NCBI RefSeq assembly: GCF_017591425.1
Contig: NW_024467120.1
Coordinates: forward strand, 3,348,001 to 3,412,000
From: Ochotona curzoniae
Taxonomy: Eukaryota > Chordata > Mammalia > Lagomorpha > Ochotonidae
DNA: 64,000 nucleotides
Direction of reading: 5' to 3'
Positions 47,956 through 59,269 of the stretch are shown piece after piece (position 1 is the stretch's first letter; every line of letters starts with the position of its first letter). A model generated the notes under the pieces. It was given only the letters and a program-made list of their open reading frames with translations. It was not told the DNA's origin and did no database searches. The translations under genes and the position numbers were made by a program.

Positions 47956-48196
47956 GGGGGCCGGCATTGGCTACAGCAGATTAAGCCGCCACTCGAGAGA
48001 AACACATCCCACGTTGGAGTGTCCGTCCCCACCCCACCTGGCTCCCTGCTAATGTGCCTGGGAAAGCAACGGATCATGGCTCAAGTGCTCGGGGCACTGC
48101 CACTCGTGGGAGGCAGGGTGGAGCTCCTGGGTCGTGACCTCTGCCCGGCTCAGCCCTTGGTACTGCGGGCATTTGGGCAGAGAGATCTCTCTCTCT
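47956..48196 (+). mobile_element. Older SINE, host of a nested SINE
   Basis: 'tgggggccggcattggctac', 'tccctgctaatgtgcctggg' and 'tcatggctcaagtgctcggg' match an older C-type SINE. Its pyrimidine-rich end merges into a CTT repeat. Confidence 0.75.
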
Positions 48197-48225
48197 TCTT
48201 CTTCTTCTTCTTCTTCTTCTTCTTT
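48197..48225. repeat. (CTT)n microsatellite
   Basis: About nine CTT units sit at the junction between two SINEs. Confidence 0.95.
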
Positions 48226-48511
48226 TTTTTAATTTGGGAAGGCAGATATATAGAGAGCAAGATTGATTCACTCCCCAAGTGACCACAACGGCCGGTGCTG
48301 TGCCGATCCGAAGCCAGGAGCCAGAAACTTCCTTCCAGGTTTCCCATGCGGGTGCAGAGTCCTCGACTCTGGGCCGTCCTCGACTGCTTTCCCAGGTCAC
48401 AAGCAGGGAGCTGGATGGAAAGTGGAGCTACTGGGATTAGAACTGATGCCCATATGGGATCCTGGGGTGTCCAAGGCGAGGACCTTAACTGCACGCTATT
48501 GTACCGGGCCC
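48226..48511 (-). mobile_element. C-type SINE, reverse, beside the CTT repeat
   Basis: A reversed tail starting at the T-run, AGATATATAGAGAGC, and a full body run to 'tattgtaccgggccc'. The A-tail of this element (T-run on this strand) may have seeded the CTT expansion. Confidence 0.9.
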
Positions 48512-48560
48512 TCTTCTCCTATTTTTGTGTCACTCTGCCCTTCCACTAAAGAGGCCTTTT

Positions 48561-48889
48561 TTGTTTTAAGATTTATTTATTTTTATTGGAAAGTCAGATA
48601 TACAGAGAGGAGGAGAGACAGAGAGAAAGATCTTGGGTCCAATGGTTCACTCCCCAAGTGAGTGCAACAGCCATAGCTGTGTCGATCTGGAGCCAGGAGC
48701 CAGGAGCCTCTTCTGGAACTCCCATGAGTCTGAAGAGACCCAAGGCTTTGGGCCATCCTCGACTGCTTTCCCTCCCTCAAGCAGAGAGCTGGATGGGAAG
48801 CAGAACGGCCAGGATTAGAACCGGCACCCATGTCGGATCCCAGCACATGCAAGCTGAGGACTTTAGCTGCTAGGCCACCGTGCCGGGCT
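48561..48889 (-). mobile_element. C-type SINE, reverse, with target-site duplication
   Basis: The reversed element runs from 'ttgttttaagatttatttat' to 'ggccaccgtgccgggctc'. The flanks taaagaggccttt (about 48547) and taaataggccttt (48891) are a 13-bp duplication with one mismatch. Confidence 0.93.
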
Positions 48890-49147
48890 CTAAATAGGCC
48901 TTTACTTTAATTTTTTTTTAATTAGTAGTAATTATGTTTGGATAACAGAGTATATACTCCAGTCGTTTTTAATTCATGTGGACAGTTTGAATTGGTGTGA
49001 ATTTCGACAGTTTGAATTCTCATTTTCAGAACCTTGAGTCATCTAAGTTCATGGAACAAAAGCTCTGATTGCAGTAATATGGACTTCAAGATTTCACTGC
49101 TCAAACCAGTACATAGACTGGAGACGAAATGGACTCAAGGTCAAGGA

Positions 49148-49455
49148 CAGCATTGTGGGTGCAGTGAGTTAAGTCATCACCTATGATACCATCATCCCAC
49201 TTGGGCTCTAGTTCAAGTCCTGGCCGCTCCACTTCCACTCCAGCTCCCTCCTGATGGTCTGGAAAAGCCGCGGAGGACGGCCGAACCCTTGGGCCCCTGC
49301 ACCCAAGTGGGAGACCCAGAAGGAGCTCCTGGCTGCTGGCTTTTGGATCGGCTGAGCTCCTGCCATTGCAGCCATTGGGGAAGTGAACCATTGGATGGAA
49401 GACCTCTCTGTCTCTCTAACTCTGCCTTTCAAATAAAAAAAATTTTTAAAATGTT
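49148..49455 (+). mobile_element. Older, rabbit-like C SINE
   Basis: 'gtgggtgcagtgagttaagt', 'ggccgctccacttccactcc' and a 'ctaactctgcctttcaaata' tail differ from the young copies and resemble the rabbit C element. Confidence 0.85.
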
Positions 49456-51039
49456 TTTACATTTAAGAACACATAGGCAACAAATCTAAACTGAATCCAT
49501 CCCAGGGCACCATGAAGTGCGTCTGAACTAGGAGCCCTGGTCTAGAAGAGCTGCAGCGTTAAGAAACCCAACTGCGACTGCATGTCCATCGCAATTGGAC
49601 ACTTCTGAGCAATGGGCAATTTCACGGCCGGACTCCTGGGTTGAGATCCAGGAGAAGGAATTTTGTTCTGTCAAGCAGACCAACACTGCTTTTGCCAGAA
49701 ACTGTGTCACTTCCCACCTGGAGCTCTTCACTCTTGCCAACCCAAGCACTGGGAATGCCTTCCATAAGGCGTGTGCCCCGTTTCCCTGCGTGTGCCGCAG
49801 GACCAGGCTGACTGCAAGCCACCTGCTGGCGAGTCCTTTCCAGTCAGAAATGACTGTTTCTTCAGAGGCTTTCTTGCACCTTTGTATCTCAGAGCACGCT
49901 GATTTGGTTAGCAGGTGTCTTAATCAAATACCGGATGGACTGTAAGCTCTTGCAGAAGTTAAGAAACAGAAATACTGATACCAATTCCGATGCAATCACA
50001 GGTGGACATACATGCTACATATGTGTGAAAGAGTTTAGCGAAATGCATATTTAAAAATAACTGTGTATTCCAAATTTTTTATGTCAAGATAAACATCTTG
50101 GAACTCAATTATTTTCACAGCATTTTGATTATGCTCATAGGTAGGTGAAGGGTGTGTGCATGTACAGGCATGCCTGGATATAAGTAATGTACATTACACA
50201 TGCATGTAACATGCATCTGTTACATTGATGATGGGAATATTGATGACAACATTGCAAATCTCCCTCACTTGCTTTACAGCCTTAGGAGTAAGACGGAGCT
50301 AAGTGGTGGCTAGCTCAATAAACCAAACACCGACCCCTGGCACAGTAATAGACCACACCAAGAAGGGCTCACCCTGCTTCCCTCTTTGGACTTTACTTCT
50401 TGGTGCCTGTTCACATCACCAAGATCTCAGCAGGGTCTCTCGCCCTCAGGGACAGCTGGCCCACCCTGAATTCTCAAGTCCGGGGTCAGCCTCAGCCCCT
50501 CCCCTGCAGTGTCTGCCAGCTCTGGCGTGCTGCTAATTCCTCCTGCCTCTTTCCGTCTCAGCAGGTGCATCACCTTCCACGGCATGGTGAGCTCTCTTCA
50601 CTGCTCTCAGCAAGGCAGCTGAGCACCTCAGCCTCTCTGATTGCCTCACTGAGGTTATTCACGTGGCAGCCCTGGGGCTTTCCGCAAGGCTCAGGATCCT
50701 CTACTGCCACCTCCTTCCTTCCCACTGTCCTGCCACAGTCATAAATAAATCTCCCCTCCCTTGCCTTATATGGGCAATCCTGGGGGTGCTCACCTCAAAT
50801 GACTTATTCAAATGTTTCTTACAGATGCCTCCAGTACTCTCAAAAGGATTCTGGAACATATTTCCTGCATTGGTTTCTAGACAATCTGTATTGAGGCATG
50901 ATATAAACAGTCTATGTGGGGGAATGGGTGGAGGACATCTTGGGTTTTCTGTATTCCTACAGCTAGAGTCCATTGTCAGCGTTTTAGTTGTATCTTCTGC
51001 ACTGCATTCTTCCCAATTTCCAGTTCTCAGATCCTAGCT
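49456..51039. other. Intergenic, nothing recognised
   Basis: No supported gene or repeat is recognised. Confidence 0.4.
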
Positions 51040-51090
51040 CTGCTTCCATTCATCTATCTGGAATGCATTTATTGAGCACCTACTACATGT
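51040..51090 (-). mobile_element. L2 3'-end fragment, reverse
   Basis: 'gcatttattgagcacctact' is the reverse complement of the conserved L2 3' end. It is cut off by the GT repeat and SINE. Confidence 0.55.
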
Positions 51091-51114
51091 TGTGTGTGTG
51101 TGTGTGTGTGTGTT
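51091..51114. repeat. (GT)n microsatellite
   Basis: About eleven GT units occur here. A second short GT run (51429-51440) lies just beyond the SINE. Confidence 0.95.
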
Positions 51115-51426
51115 TAAGATTTATTTTATTATTGGAAAGGAGGATATACAGAGAGGAGAGACAGAGAGAAAGATCTTCCGTCCGATGATTCACTCCCCAA
51201 ATGAGCACAACGGCTGATGCTATGCTGATCCGAAGCCAGGAGCCTCTTCCGGGTCTCCCACGCGGGTGCAGGGTCCCAAAGCTTTGGGCCGTCCTCGACT
51301 GCTTTCCCGGGCCACAAGCAGGGAGCTGGATAGGAAGCGGGGCTGCCGGGATTAGAACTGGCGCCCATATGGGATCCCGGGCGTGCAAGGTGAGGACCTT
51401 AACCACTTGTGCCACCGCACCGGGCC
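51115..51426 (-). mobile_element. Young C-type SINE inserted in a GT repeat
   Basis: A complete reversed element runs from 'taagatttattttattattg' to 'gccaccgcaccgggccc'. GTGTGTGTGTTT flanks both ends, so the insertion duplicated part of the microsatellite. Confidence 0.92.
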
Positions 51427-52059
51427 CATGTGTGTGTGTTTTAATGGTAACAGGAGATCTGGTTAAAACAGAGCCTGGCTTACCAACTCGCCTCAGTTGC
51501 TCCAAGGGAACTGATCGTGTCATCTCTTAAACACTTCAGACAATCTGAGAATGACTGAAATTCCTATTCTTTTAATAGAAACTTGGTCAAGCTGTGGCTT
51601 CAGGTTCTTGGTTTAGCAGAAGAAATTATCTATAAAATTAAACTTAACTGAATATTAGCCCCAAAGAATAGCTCAAGCCCATAATAACTGGTGAAAAGAT
51701 AAAAAAGACACTAATTTGTTCAACTCTTCTGGAACAGATAAGGGTATTCTGAAAATAGCCTTCCTGTGTAACCTTTAGAAATATTCCTAAGACCAATTAT
51801 TCCTCTTCTGTGAATATAAATACATTCTTTTAAATGTGCCCTGAAATGCTTGATGAATATCAAAAGCCAAATGTTTTGAAATGCTTGCCATACTTTTAAA
51901 TGATCATATCAAAATCAAGCTTATGTTCTGGTTTCTTGAATTGTAGAAAGACAGAACAAGCTGTGCTAAAAGTGAAGTGGCTTTTGCTCGCCCTAGAATG
52001 CAAAGAATGGAAGAGATTTAAGAGTTACTTTTTGTGTGTGTCTTGAGTTACTTTCGTCT
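51427..52059. other. Intergenic, nothing recognised
   Basis: AT-rich with no recognised repeat. Confidence 0.4.
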
Positions 52060-52205
52060 GCCAAGTTCTGCACTAGGCACCTTACATGTTATCTCACTTA
52101 GTCCTTGGAGAAAAATCTCTGTGGAGGAGATACTGTTGTGCTATGGACCCTACTTTCAAGATAAGGAAACCAGGGTGAGGAGCAATTCAGACTTGCAGTT
52201 CCAAA
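52060..52205 (+). mobile_element. MIR element
   Basis: 'gcactaggcaccttacatgt', 'tatctcacttagtccttgga' and 'caagataaggaaaccagggt' follow the MIR consensus in order. Confidence 0.7.
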
Positions 52206-52254
52206 GTTTATTCTGTTTCATGATGATTGATTTTTGAATTGCTTTTTTAATTTT

Positions 52255-52865
52255 AGTTTGCATTGACAAGTTGGCATGTTGATACATGGCATTGCACAAT
52301 GGTTCAATCAGTATAATTAGTGTATCCATCACTGCAAATACATATCTGTTTTTTGTAAGAGCTTTTTGGAAATATATAATACATCACCTTGAGCCGAAGT
52401 CACCTGAAAATACAATAGAACACTACAACTTATTCCTACCACCTGAGGGCGAGTTTGTACGTGTTGCCCAACTGTGCCCCAAGCTCCATACCCCCAATCT
52501 TTCACATCCTTTGGTAGCCACCTTCTATTCTATTTATCCAAATCGGTGTCTTCACATGCCACATGAGTGCAATCACGCAGGATTTCCTTTTGTGTCTGTC
52601 ACGTTTGACTTAGAGTATTCTCCAGGTTCACTCAGGTGGTCCCACCTAACAGGATTTCATCCTTTTGTGGTTGTATAGTATTCCACTGTGCATATGCCAC
52701 ATTTTCCTAATTCATCTGCAGATGGACACTTGGACTGCAAACAGTACTCTCATAAACATGTGCGTGTGGGTAGCTCTTAGACAGACATGCTAACTTTGGG
52801 AGGTGGAGAAGTACTGGTATACTCAGTAGATGGATTGCTGGGTTATAGAGTGGTGCCTGCAACAG
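52255..52865 (-). mobile_element. Ancient L1 3' region, reverse
   Basis: 'gttgatacatggcattgcac', 'tattccactgtgcatatgcc', 'gatggacacttggactgcaa', 'tcataaacatgtgcgtgtgg' and 'gatggattgctgggttatag' are the classic reverse-complement motifs of the old L1 ORF2 3' end and UTR. Confidence 0.8.
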
Positions 52866-53090
52866 CTTTTGCACTGGGCCAAAGCCATGAGCCAGGATCA
52901 CCATCTGCATCTCCCACGAGGATGTCAAGGACTCAGGTACTTAAGCCTTCATCTTCTGCCTCCCAGGATGCACAGCAACAGGAAGCTGGACCAGAAGCAG
53001 AGCAGGGTCTCAATCTAGATACCCTAACACGAGACAACAGTGCCCCAAGTAGTGTCTTAACTGACGTGCCAAACGCCTTCCCAAGGGAGG
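52866..53090 (-). mobile_element. Old reverse SINE fragment
   Basis: 'gccaaagccatgagccagga', 'aggatgtcaaggactcaggt' and 'gaagctggaccagaagcaga' match a reversed old C-type SINE lying in the L1 remnant. Confidence 0.6.
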
Positions 53091-53682
53091 CTTGTCATCT
53101 CAGAGAATGAACTCCTGAGATCAGGAGCATCACCTGTCCCCAAACAGGAAGCAGCAGCATTCCAAAGCTGCTTCCTTTACAAATTACCTACCTTCAGTTC
53201 ATAATTTCAAAGGCAGCTTTCTTGTAGGAGGGCTATGGTTATGATATTCTCATTTGCAGGAGAAAAATAAGTGGGAAGTACTACTCAAAGGGGTAAAGCC
53301 TGTGGATGGGGCTGTTTATGGCTCTTTTCTTTTGAATTTATGTAACATTTTATGCTAAGTTACAGCATTAACATGTCAGCTATTACGAATCTACCATTTT
53401 AAAAATCCAAGAGAGTCTAGAATTCTCCTACATCAGAATTTCTTGACTAGTGATTGTATATACCTTACGTCAGAGTCACCTGGTTCATTGGCAAAAAATA
53501 CAGATTCCCGAACCTCTCCCTAGGCCTTCTTATCCAAGGCAGGGCAGTAGGAATCTGAGTTTTAAAGTTTCTAAATTGATTCCCAAGAAGAAAATGGCTC
53601 TGGAGTCCCTTGCCCAAGTCCATCCCCGGTTGAGGAGGAACCCTTTCCCACCATTGTTGACATGCAAGGGGGCAGTGTCATC
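53091..53682. other. Intergenic, nothing recognised
   Basis: No supported element is recognised. Confidence 0.4.
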
Positions 53683-53697
53683 AGAACTCATGCAGCA

Positions 53698-54036
53698 GGC
53701 CTGGCGCGATAGTGTAGTGGTTAAAGTCCTTGCCTTGAACGTGCCTGGGATCCCATATAGGCACCGGTTCTAATCCCGGCAGCTCCACTTCCCATCCAGC
53801 TCCCTGCTTATGGCCTGGGAAAGTAGTTGAGGATGGCCCAGAGCCTTGGGACCCTGCACCCGCATGGGAGACCTAGAAGAGCTCCTGGCTCCTGGCTTCG
53901 GATTGGCTCAGCTCTGGCCGTTGTAGTCACTTGGGGAGTGAACCATCGGATGGAAGATCTTCCTCTCTATCTCTCTCTGTATAGCTGCCTTTCCAGTAAA
54001 AAAAAATAATAATAATAATCGTTTAAAAAAAATTAA
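53698..54036 (+). mobile_element. C-type SINE with perfect 15-bp target-site duplication
   Basis: A full-length element runs from 'ggcctggcgcgatagtgtag' to an AATAATAAT tail. Agaactcatgcagca is present without mismatch at 53683-53697 and 54037-54051. Confidence 0.96.
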
Positions 54037-54374
54037 AGAACTCATGCAGCATCTGAGAATTTGCAAACTGAGAGAAAAGCTGTTTTTTAATGACATGGCA
54101 CTATTGACTTAAAAGTCCTTTCTTGATTTAACTTATCATCATTAACTTCAAAATGTTCGGTCATTTGGTTCCAACTCTTCCCCCAAGAGATACTCAAAAC
54201 TGGATGGAATCACATAGAATATAAGCCTTCAAATATTTAAAAGCTTTCTCTTCTCTGGACTAAAATCATTCCTTTAAACAGCTTTAGTCGGTATTTAATA
54301 ACCTTTCCCTACCAGAAAGATAGTCTATAGAAGATCAAATCCAAGTGTCCAAAAATATATATAAAGTTAATTGA

Positions 54375-54660
54375 GAGTAGGGGTGCAAATCAAAATAGCG
54401 ACATATGATCACTTTATACCCAGCTAAGCGTCAAACAAATTTTTACTGGGCAATTATTGTTCTTGTTGATGAAAATGTAGCAAGAAGAGTATGATTTTAC
54501 GCTCCTGGTGAAAATGTGCAGTCTTATAGCATTTGGGAAAACAATTTGGCCACGTCAGTTTAAACATGCATACATACATAAAATATATATGTATATGTTT
54601 CAACACAGCAAATTCACTTCCAGAATCCATTCCTAGAAGTAAAAACCTCACATGTAAGAA
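54375..54660 (+). mobile_element. Ancient L1 ORF2 3' fragment
   Basis: 'gtgcaaatcaaaatagcgac', 'ctcctggtgaaaatgtgcag', 'gcatttgggaaaacaatttg' and 'attcctagaagtaaaaacct' correspond to the conserved end of mammalian L1 ORF2. The frame is destroyed. Confidence 0.65.
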
Positions 54661-55329
54661 AACTGCCAAGTCTTGGCAAGACTGTGGGGCAATCGAAAAT
54701 CACTTAGGCTGCTTAGAGAAGTGTGTTCTGATCGAATCACTGTGAAAACCTGCTGGCTGGACCTTCTAGGCCTGAGCACCTGCAGGCCTCGTCACATTGC
54801 AATGCCACTCGCGGTGTCTGCTCCACGCAGAGGTGTGCATCTGAGAAAAATGAAGGAATGAGGGATGCAGCTTGACGCACACCAGGCTGAAACTGGAAGC
54901 CACCTGTCATGGGCTGGATGTCCCCTCCAACACTCACTCTAACCATCTTCAAGAGAGAGTTGGTCCGTGAGGGTCCACCACCATGGGCAGTATCAGTGCC
55001 AGTGTAAACAGGCGGCTTTGGATCCCTCTGTCTCCCAGCCTTTCTCAGCTCTTCTGCTCATTCGCCATTTGAAGAACCACATTCTTCCTCTCCTAGAGGA
55101 AGCATTGCGCAAAGTGCCGTTTTGCAAATGAAGACTGAGCCTCCATGAGGCAACCTGATCTTGGACTCAGCTCTCAAACAATGAAGAGTGTGACTCTGTT
55201 CCCTGTAGATTACCCAGCCTCTGATACTCTGTTGGAGCAGTACACAGCAGACATAGAAAACACCGAAATAGCCGTGAAGAATGCAATAGGCACAAGCATT
55301 ATCATATTCATTCAGTATTTCATGCATGA
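54661..55329. other. Intergenic, nothing recognised
   Basis: No supported element is recognised. Confidence 0.4.
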
Positions 55330-55880
55330 ATAAGAATGAGCACATTATAACTCCAAGTATTAGTGTGAATGAATCTCATAAAAGAATCCAGGGGCATGAT
55401 GGCCTAATGGCTAAATCCTAGCCTTGCAAGCTCCGGGATTCGATTCCCAGCTGCTCCACTTCCCACCTAGCTCTTTGCTTGTAGGCTGGGACAGCAGTGG
55501 AGGAGGGCCCAGAGCCTTGGGACCCTGCACCCGAGTGGAAGATCCAGAAGAAGCTTCTGGCTTTGGATCGGCTCAGCTCTGGCCATTGTGGCCACTTGGG
55601 AAATCAAACAGCAGATGGCGGATCTTTCTCTCCTTTCTGTAATTCTGTCTTTCCAGCAAAAATAAATAAGTCTTTAAAGAGAGAGAGAGAAGAAGCCAGG
55701 CATAATTCTATTCATATAGAGTCCCAAAAGATACGAAACACACAGGAATCGGAGGAGATAACTGCTGATGACAGTAAGGGGAGATGAAGACCTCTGCAGA
55801 AGTGGGAATGTTCTATGTCTTGACCTATCAGTTGATTATTTGAGTCCGCTTCACAAATCCATTGACCTGGATGACTCTAA
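55330..55880 (+). mobile_element. Ancient L1 3' fragment interrupted by a SINE
   Basis: 'gtgtgaatgaatctcataaa' (before the SINE) joins 'gaagccaggcataattctat' and 'atatagagtcccaaaagata' (after it), then 'ggaatgttctatgtcttgac', in the order of the old L1 ORF2 end and 3' UTR. The SINE at 55391-55692 splits it. Confidence 0.65.
55391..55692 (+). mobile_element. C-type SINE within an L1 remnant
   Basis: It runs from 'ggggcatgatggcctaatgg' through 'gattcgattcccagctgctc' to 'aaaaataaataagtctttaa' and an AG-rich end. Confidence 0.87.
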
Positions 55881-56084
55881 CATGTGCACTAAATTGCTGA
55901 AACAGTCACATGTGTAGGATTTAACACTTGTTAGTAAAATTATGACAAATAAATCACCGTATGTCCACACTATAGATTTTATGCAGTCATTAAAATGAAT
56001 GCATTGGCAAGCTGCCAGGTTTACATATCAGATTCTATTTTGACTAAACCATCAATAAAACAAGAATTAAAAGTGCACTGTATA

Positions 56085-56240
56085 TATTAGACTTTTCATT
56101 CTTGTAACAACCCTGAGATATTGGTGGGTTATTATTGCCATGTACATCTGAAATCACACAGGTAAGCAACAACAAGGGATTCACTCAAGGTCCCACAAAG
56201 CTGCTGGACATTCCTACCATCTCAACCTGGTTACATCGGA
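56085..56240 (+). mobile_element. MIR element
   Basis: 'cttgtaacaaccctgagata', 'tattattgccatgtacatct' and 'ttcactcaaggtcccacaaa' follow the MIR consensus. Confidence 0.6.
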
Positions 56241-56321
56241 AACTCCCTCTATCAATATTGAGCCAATAATCAACATTATTTATAAATGGATGCCACATAA
56301 GGTGCAAGCTTAGTCCTATGA

Positions 56322-56597
56322 AGCCGGCACTGTGGCATGGCAGGTAAAGTCTTGGCCTGTGACACCTGCACACCATATGGGTGTCCTTTCCAAGCCTGGC
56401 TGCTCCACTTCAGATCTAACTCCCTGGTAAAAACAACATAAGATGGTTCAAGGGTTTGGGTCCCCACCACCAATGGGGGGAGACCCAAGGAAACTCCTGG
56501 CTCTCCTGGTCCCATCTTAACCATTTGCAGACATCTGGGGCATGAACCAGTTGTTCTCTTTCTGACTTTCAAATAAATCAATAAGCCTTTAATAACA
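56322..56597 (+). mobile_element. Old SINE
   Basis: 'gccggcactgtggcatggca', 'gacacctgcacaccatatgg' and 'ctgactttcaaataaatcaa' mark a diverged, nearly complete C-type SINE. Confidence 0.8.
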
Positions 56598-57523
56598 GTG
56601 ACAACAACAATATCTGCATACATGGTTATGTATATTTTAACATGATTAAGAGCGGCTGACGTTGGCAGAGTTCTTGCTATTGAGTCAGACACAGGAACAA
56701 GCCCTTGAACTCCCTCCCCATTCATCCACTCTCCAGCATGTGACAAGAACTGCTGCTCATCCAATCCTAAGGCTTAACACCAAATTTCATCTTTTCTATC
56801 CCCAGTCCCACTCCTCCTGCTCCACGGAAATCACATGAAGTCAGAAATGGCTAATCTGACCAGTATCAAATGCCAACCTCTTATCAGCTGTGGGACTTTG
56901 AGAACACGATTTAACGAATTCCTGTTCCCATATCAGATTCTGTAATAAGACTTTAATGGAGCTTTGATGAATAAGTCAGATCAAGAAAATGAACCGAGGC
57001 ATACCACCTGACATACTGCAAGCCCTTTTGAAAAAGGTACACCTTTTTACTACTGTATTCATTTCATAGAGCGTCCATCACAGTAGGGGGGAACACACTT
57101 TTCTACTTAATTTTTAAACATCTATGAACAGCTTTGTAACCTTCTCATCTTTGACTTCACTTTCACCAGAAATATTGGAGCAAAACTGGCCTCAATGGGA
57201 AGAAAGAGAAAGGTGGCTGTCACATGCAAAGGCAAAAACTTCATGGAGTGATGGAATTACATCATCTTCATTTAGATGTAACACTTTTTGAAATCCATTC
57301 AATTTTTTTCATAATATGTATTTTTATGAAGCTTTTGAAGAGCTTCCGTGTGCATTAATCCCTAAAGTTTGCACCCTAGTCAGCTACCTCTTAATTTCAT
57401 TTTTCTGCAGACTTGTAGAAGTACAGCCGTATTTTAGCATCATTCCCCTTCTGGACATGTGTAAATCTTACAGCCATCAGGTGGAGAACTATTGGTAGTT
57501 TTTACTCATACTTTACTTATACA
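56598..57523. other. Intergenic, nothing recognised
   Basis: No supported element is recognised. Confidence 0.4.
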
Positions 57524-57539
57524 AAATAAGTTCTAATTG

Positions 57540-57849
57540 GGCCTGGCGCGGTGGCGCAAGTGGTTAAAGGTCCTCGTCTTGCACGCCCGGGATCCCATAT
57601 GGGCTCCGGTTCTAATCCCGGCAGCCCCGCTTCCCTTCCAGCTCCCTGCCTGTGGCCTGGGAAAGCAGTCGAGGATGGCCCAAAGCTTTGGGACCCTGCA
57701 CCCGCGTGGGAGACCCGGAAGAGGCTCCTGGCTTCGGATCGGCATAGTATCGGCCCGTTGTGCTCACTTGGGGAGTGAATCATCGGACAGAAGATCTTCC
57801 TCTCTGTCTCTCCTCTCTGTATATCCGCCTTTCCAACTAAAAAAAAAAA
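57540..57849 (+). mobile_element. Young C-type SINE with perfect target-site duplication
   Basis: The head (ggcctggcgcggtggcgcaa), B-box GGTTCTAATCCC, body and A-tail are complete. Ataagttctaattg flanks both sides without mismatch (ending 57539 and from about 57850). It is one of the most recent insertions in the window. Confidence 0.97.
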
Positions 57850-57999
57850 ATAAGTTCTAATTGTATTGAAATTTGTTTATTTTAGTTTTATGAAGTTCAG
57901 GCTTATGTTCTTTCTGATCACTCCATCTTCCATTTAACTGAGCATTCACTAAGAAGTCACAACATGCCAGAGTTGTTAGGGAAATAAGAGGCTGAAGAA

Positions 58000-58265
58000 G
58001 CTGGGGTAGACATTTGACCTAAGGGTTAAGGGACCAACTGGGACACCTGTGCCCATCATTAAGGAACACCGGATCACCTCTTGGCTCCTGCTGCCGATTC
58101 CAGATTCCTGTAAATGTGTGATGTGGACTCAAGCAGGAAGCAATGATGGCTCAAGGTTCCTGTCATCCACGTGAAAGACCTGGACTGGATTTCCGGCTCC
58201 TGGTTTTAATTCCCTAAACATTACTAGTATCTGGAAAGTGAAGCAGTAGGTGGGACATGGATGTT
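58000..58265 (+). mobile_element. Old, strongly diverged SINE
   Basis: 'ggggtagacatttgacctaa', 'gactcaagcaggaagcaatg' and 'gaaagacctggactggattt' suggest an old C-type SINE. Confidence 0.5.
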
Positions 58266-58554
58266 GAGGGTTGAGGAAGGAGGGGAGAGAATGGCTTAGC
58301 TGCCTGTGGGATTCTTTTGGTTCATGAACTGTGTAGTACCAACATAGAAAGAGAATCCATGGCGGCATTGCTAATCCCTCGTAATGGTTAGCTCAAGTAA
58401 GTTTCTTCAATGGCTCGTGCTTGTTTAGTATACTTCTCTGCTGGTGGATAATGAATTTGGCTTTTCAGTTGTTTTTAATGGACTTCACCTGGACTTTTGA
58501 AGTCATTTACACAAATGTTTAATATCAGTGATTTATTAAAAGCCTAGTTTATTT

Positions 58555-58870
58555 AGGGGCAAGGCTTTGTACAGTGGGGAAGCTGCTATTTCATATGCCT
58601 ATGTCCCGTACAGGAATATGTGGGTTCCAATCTTGGTTCTGTTCCCAAGTCCAGCTTCCTGATGCTGTGCGCTCTGGGAGGCACGGATGACATCTCAGGC
58701 ACCTGAGCCACGCCACCCAGACAGGAGATGCCGACTGAATTCCTGGCTCCAGGCTTTGGCCTAGTCTATCCCCGGCTGTTGTACACACTTGGGGAACAAA
58801 CCAGAAGATGGGAGAGTTTTTGTTATCTCTCTCTCTCTGCTACTTCTGTATGTGTGTTTTTATTTTTAAA
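58555..58870 (+). mobile_element. Old SINE
   Basis: 'gttccaatcttggttctgtt', 'aattcctggctccaggcttt', 'cacacttggggaacaaacca' and a CT-rich tail match an old C-type SINE. Confidence 0.75.
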
Positions 58871-59269
58871 TTCACTAAGTAAATAATTATTTAAAGCCCA
58901 ATATTTCGTTGTAAGTAAGTTTAGGTGTCGGTAAAAACGTTGAAAATTACACGAAGAACTCCCTTATTCCCTTTATGCATTTTCACCAGTTTTCACTAAG
59001 TTCTAACTTTTTTCCTCATTTGAGTTGTGTGTCTACTTGTGTGATCTCTCTGCCCTCTCTTCTTCACATATGCACACACAAATCTTTTTCTGAATCACTT
59101 GAAAGAACGTTTCAGAATTCATATTTTTTTTTCTAATCCTAAATACCTATTCAGTATCTACTTTCTAAGAATAAGACAGGTATCAAATTCAACAAATTTA
59201 ATATTAATTTAATGCCTTAATCTACAACCTTAACATCACTTTCACTAATTGTCTTAATAACATTCTCGA
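58871..59269. other. Intergenic, nothing recognised
   Basis: AT-rich and featureless. Confidence 0.4.

Noticed and set aside
57540..57640. SINE heads read as tRNA genes
   Set aside because: They carry A/B-box promoter motifs but cannot form a full cloverleaf with an anticodon arm, and they continue into the SINE body and tail.
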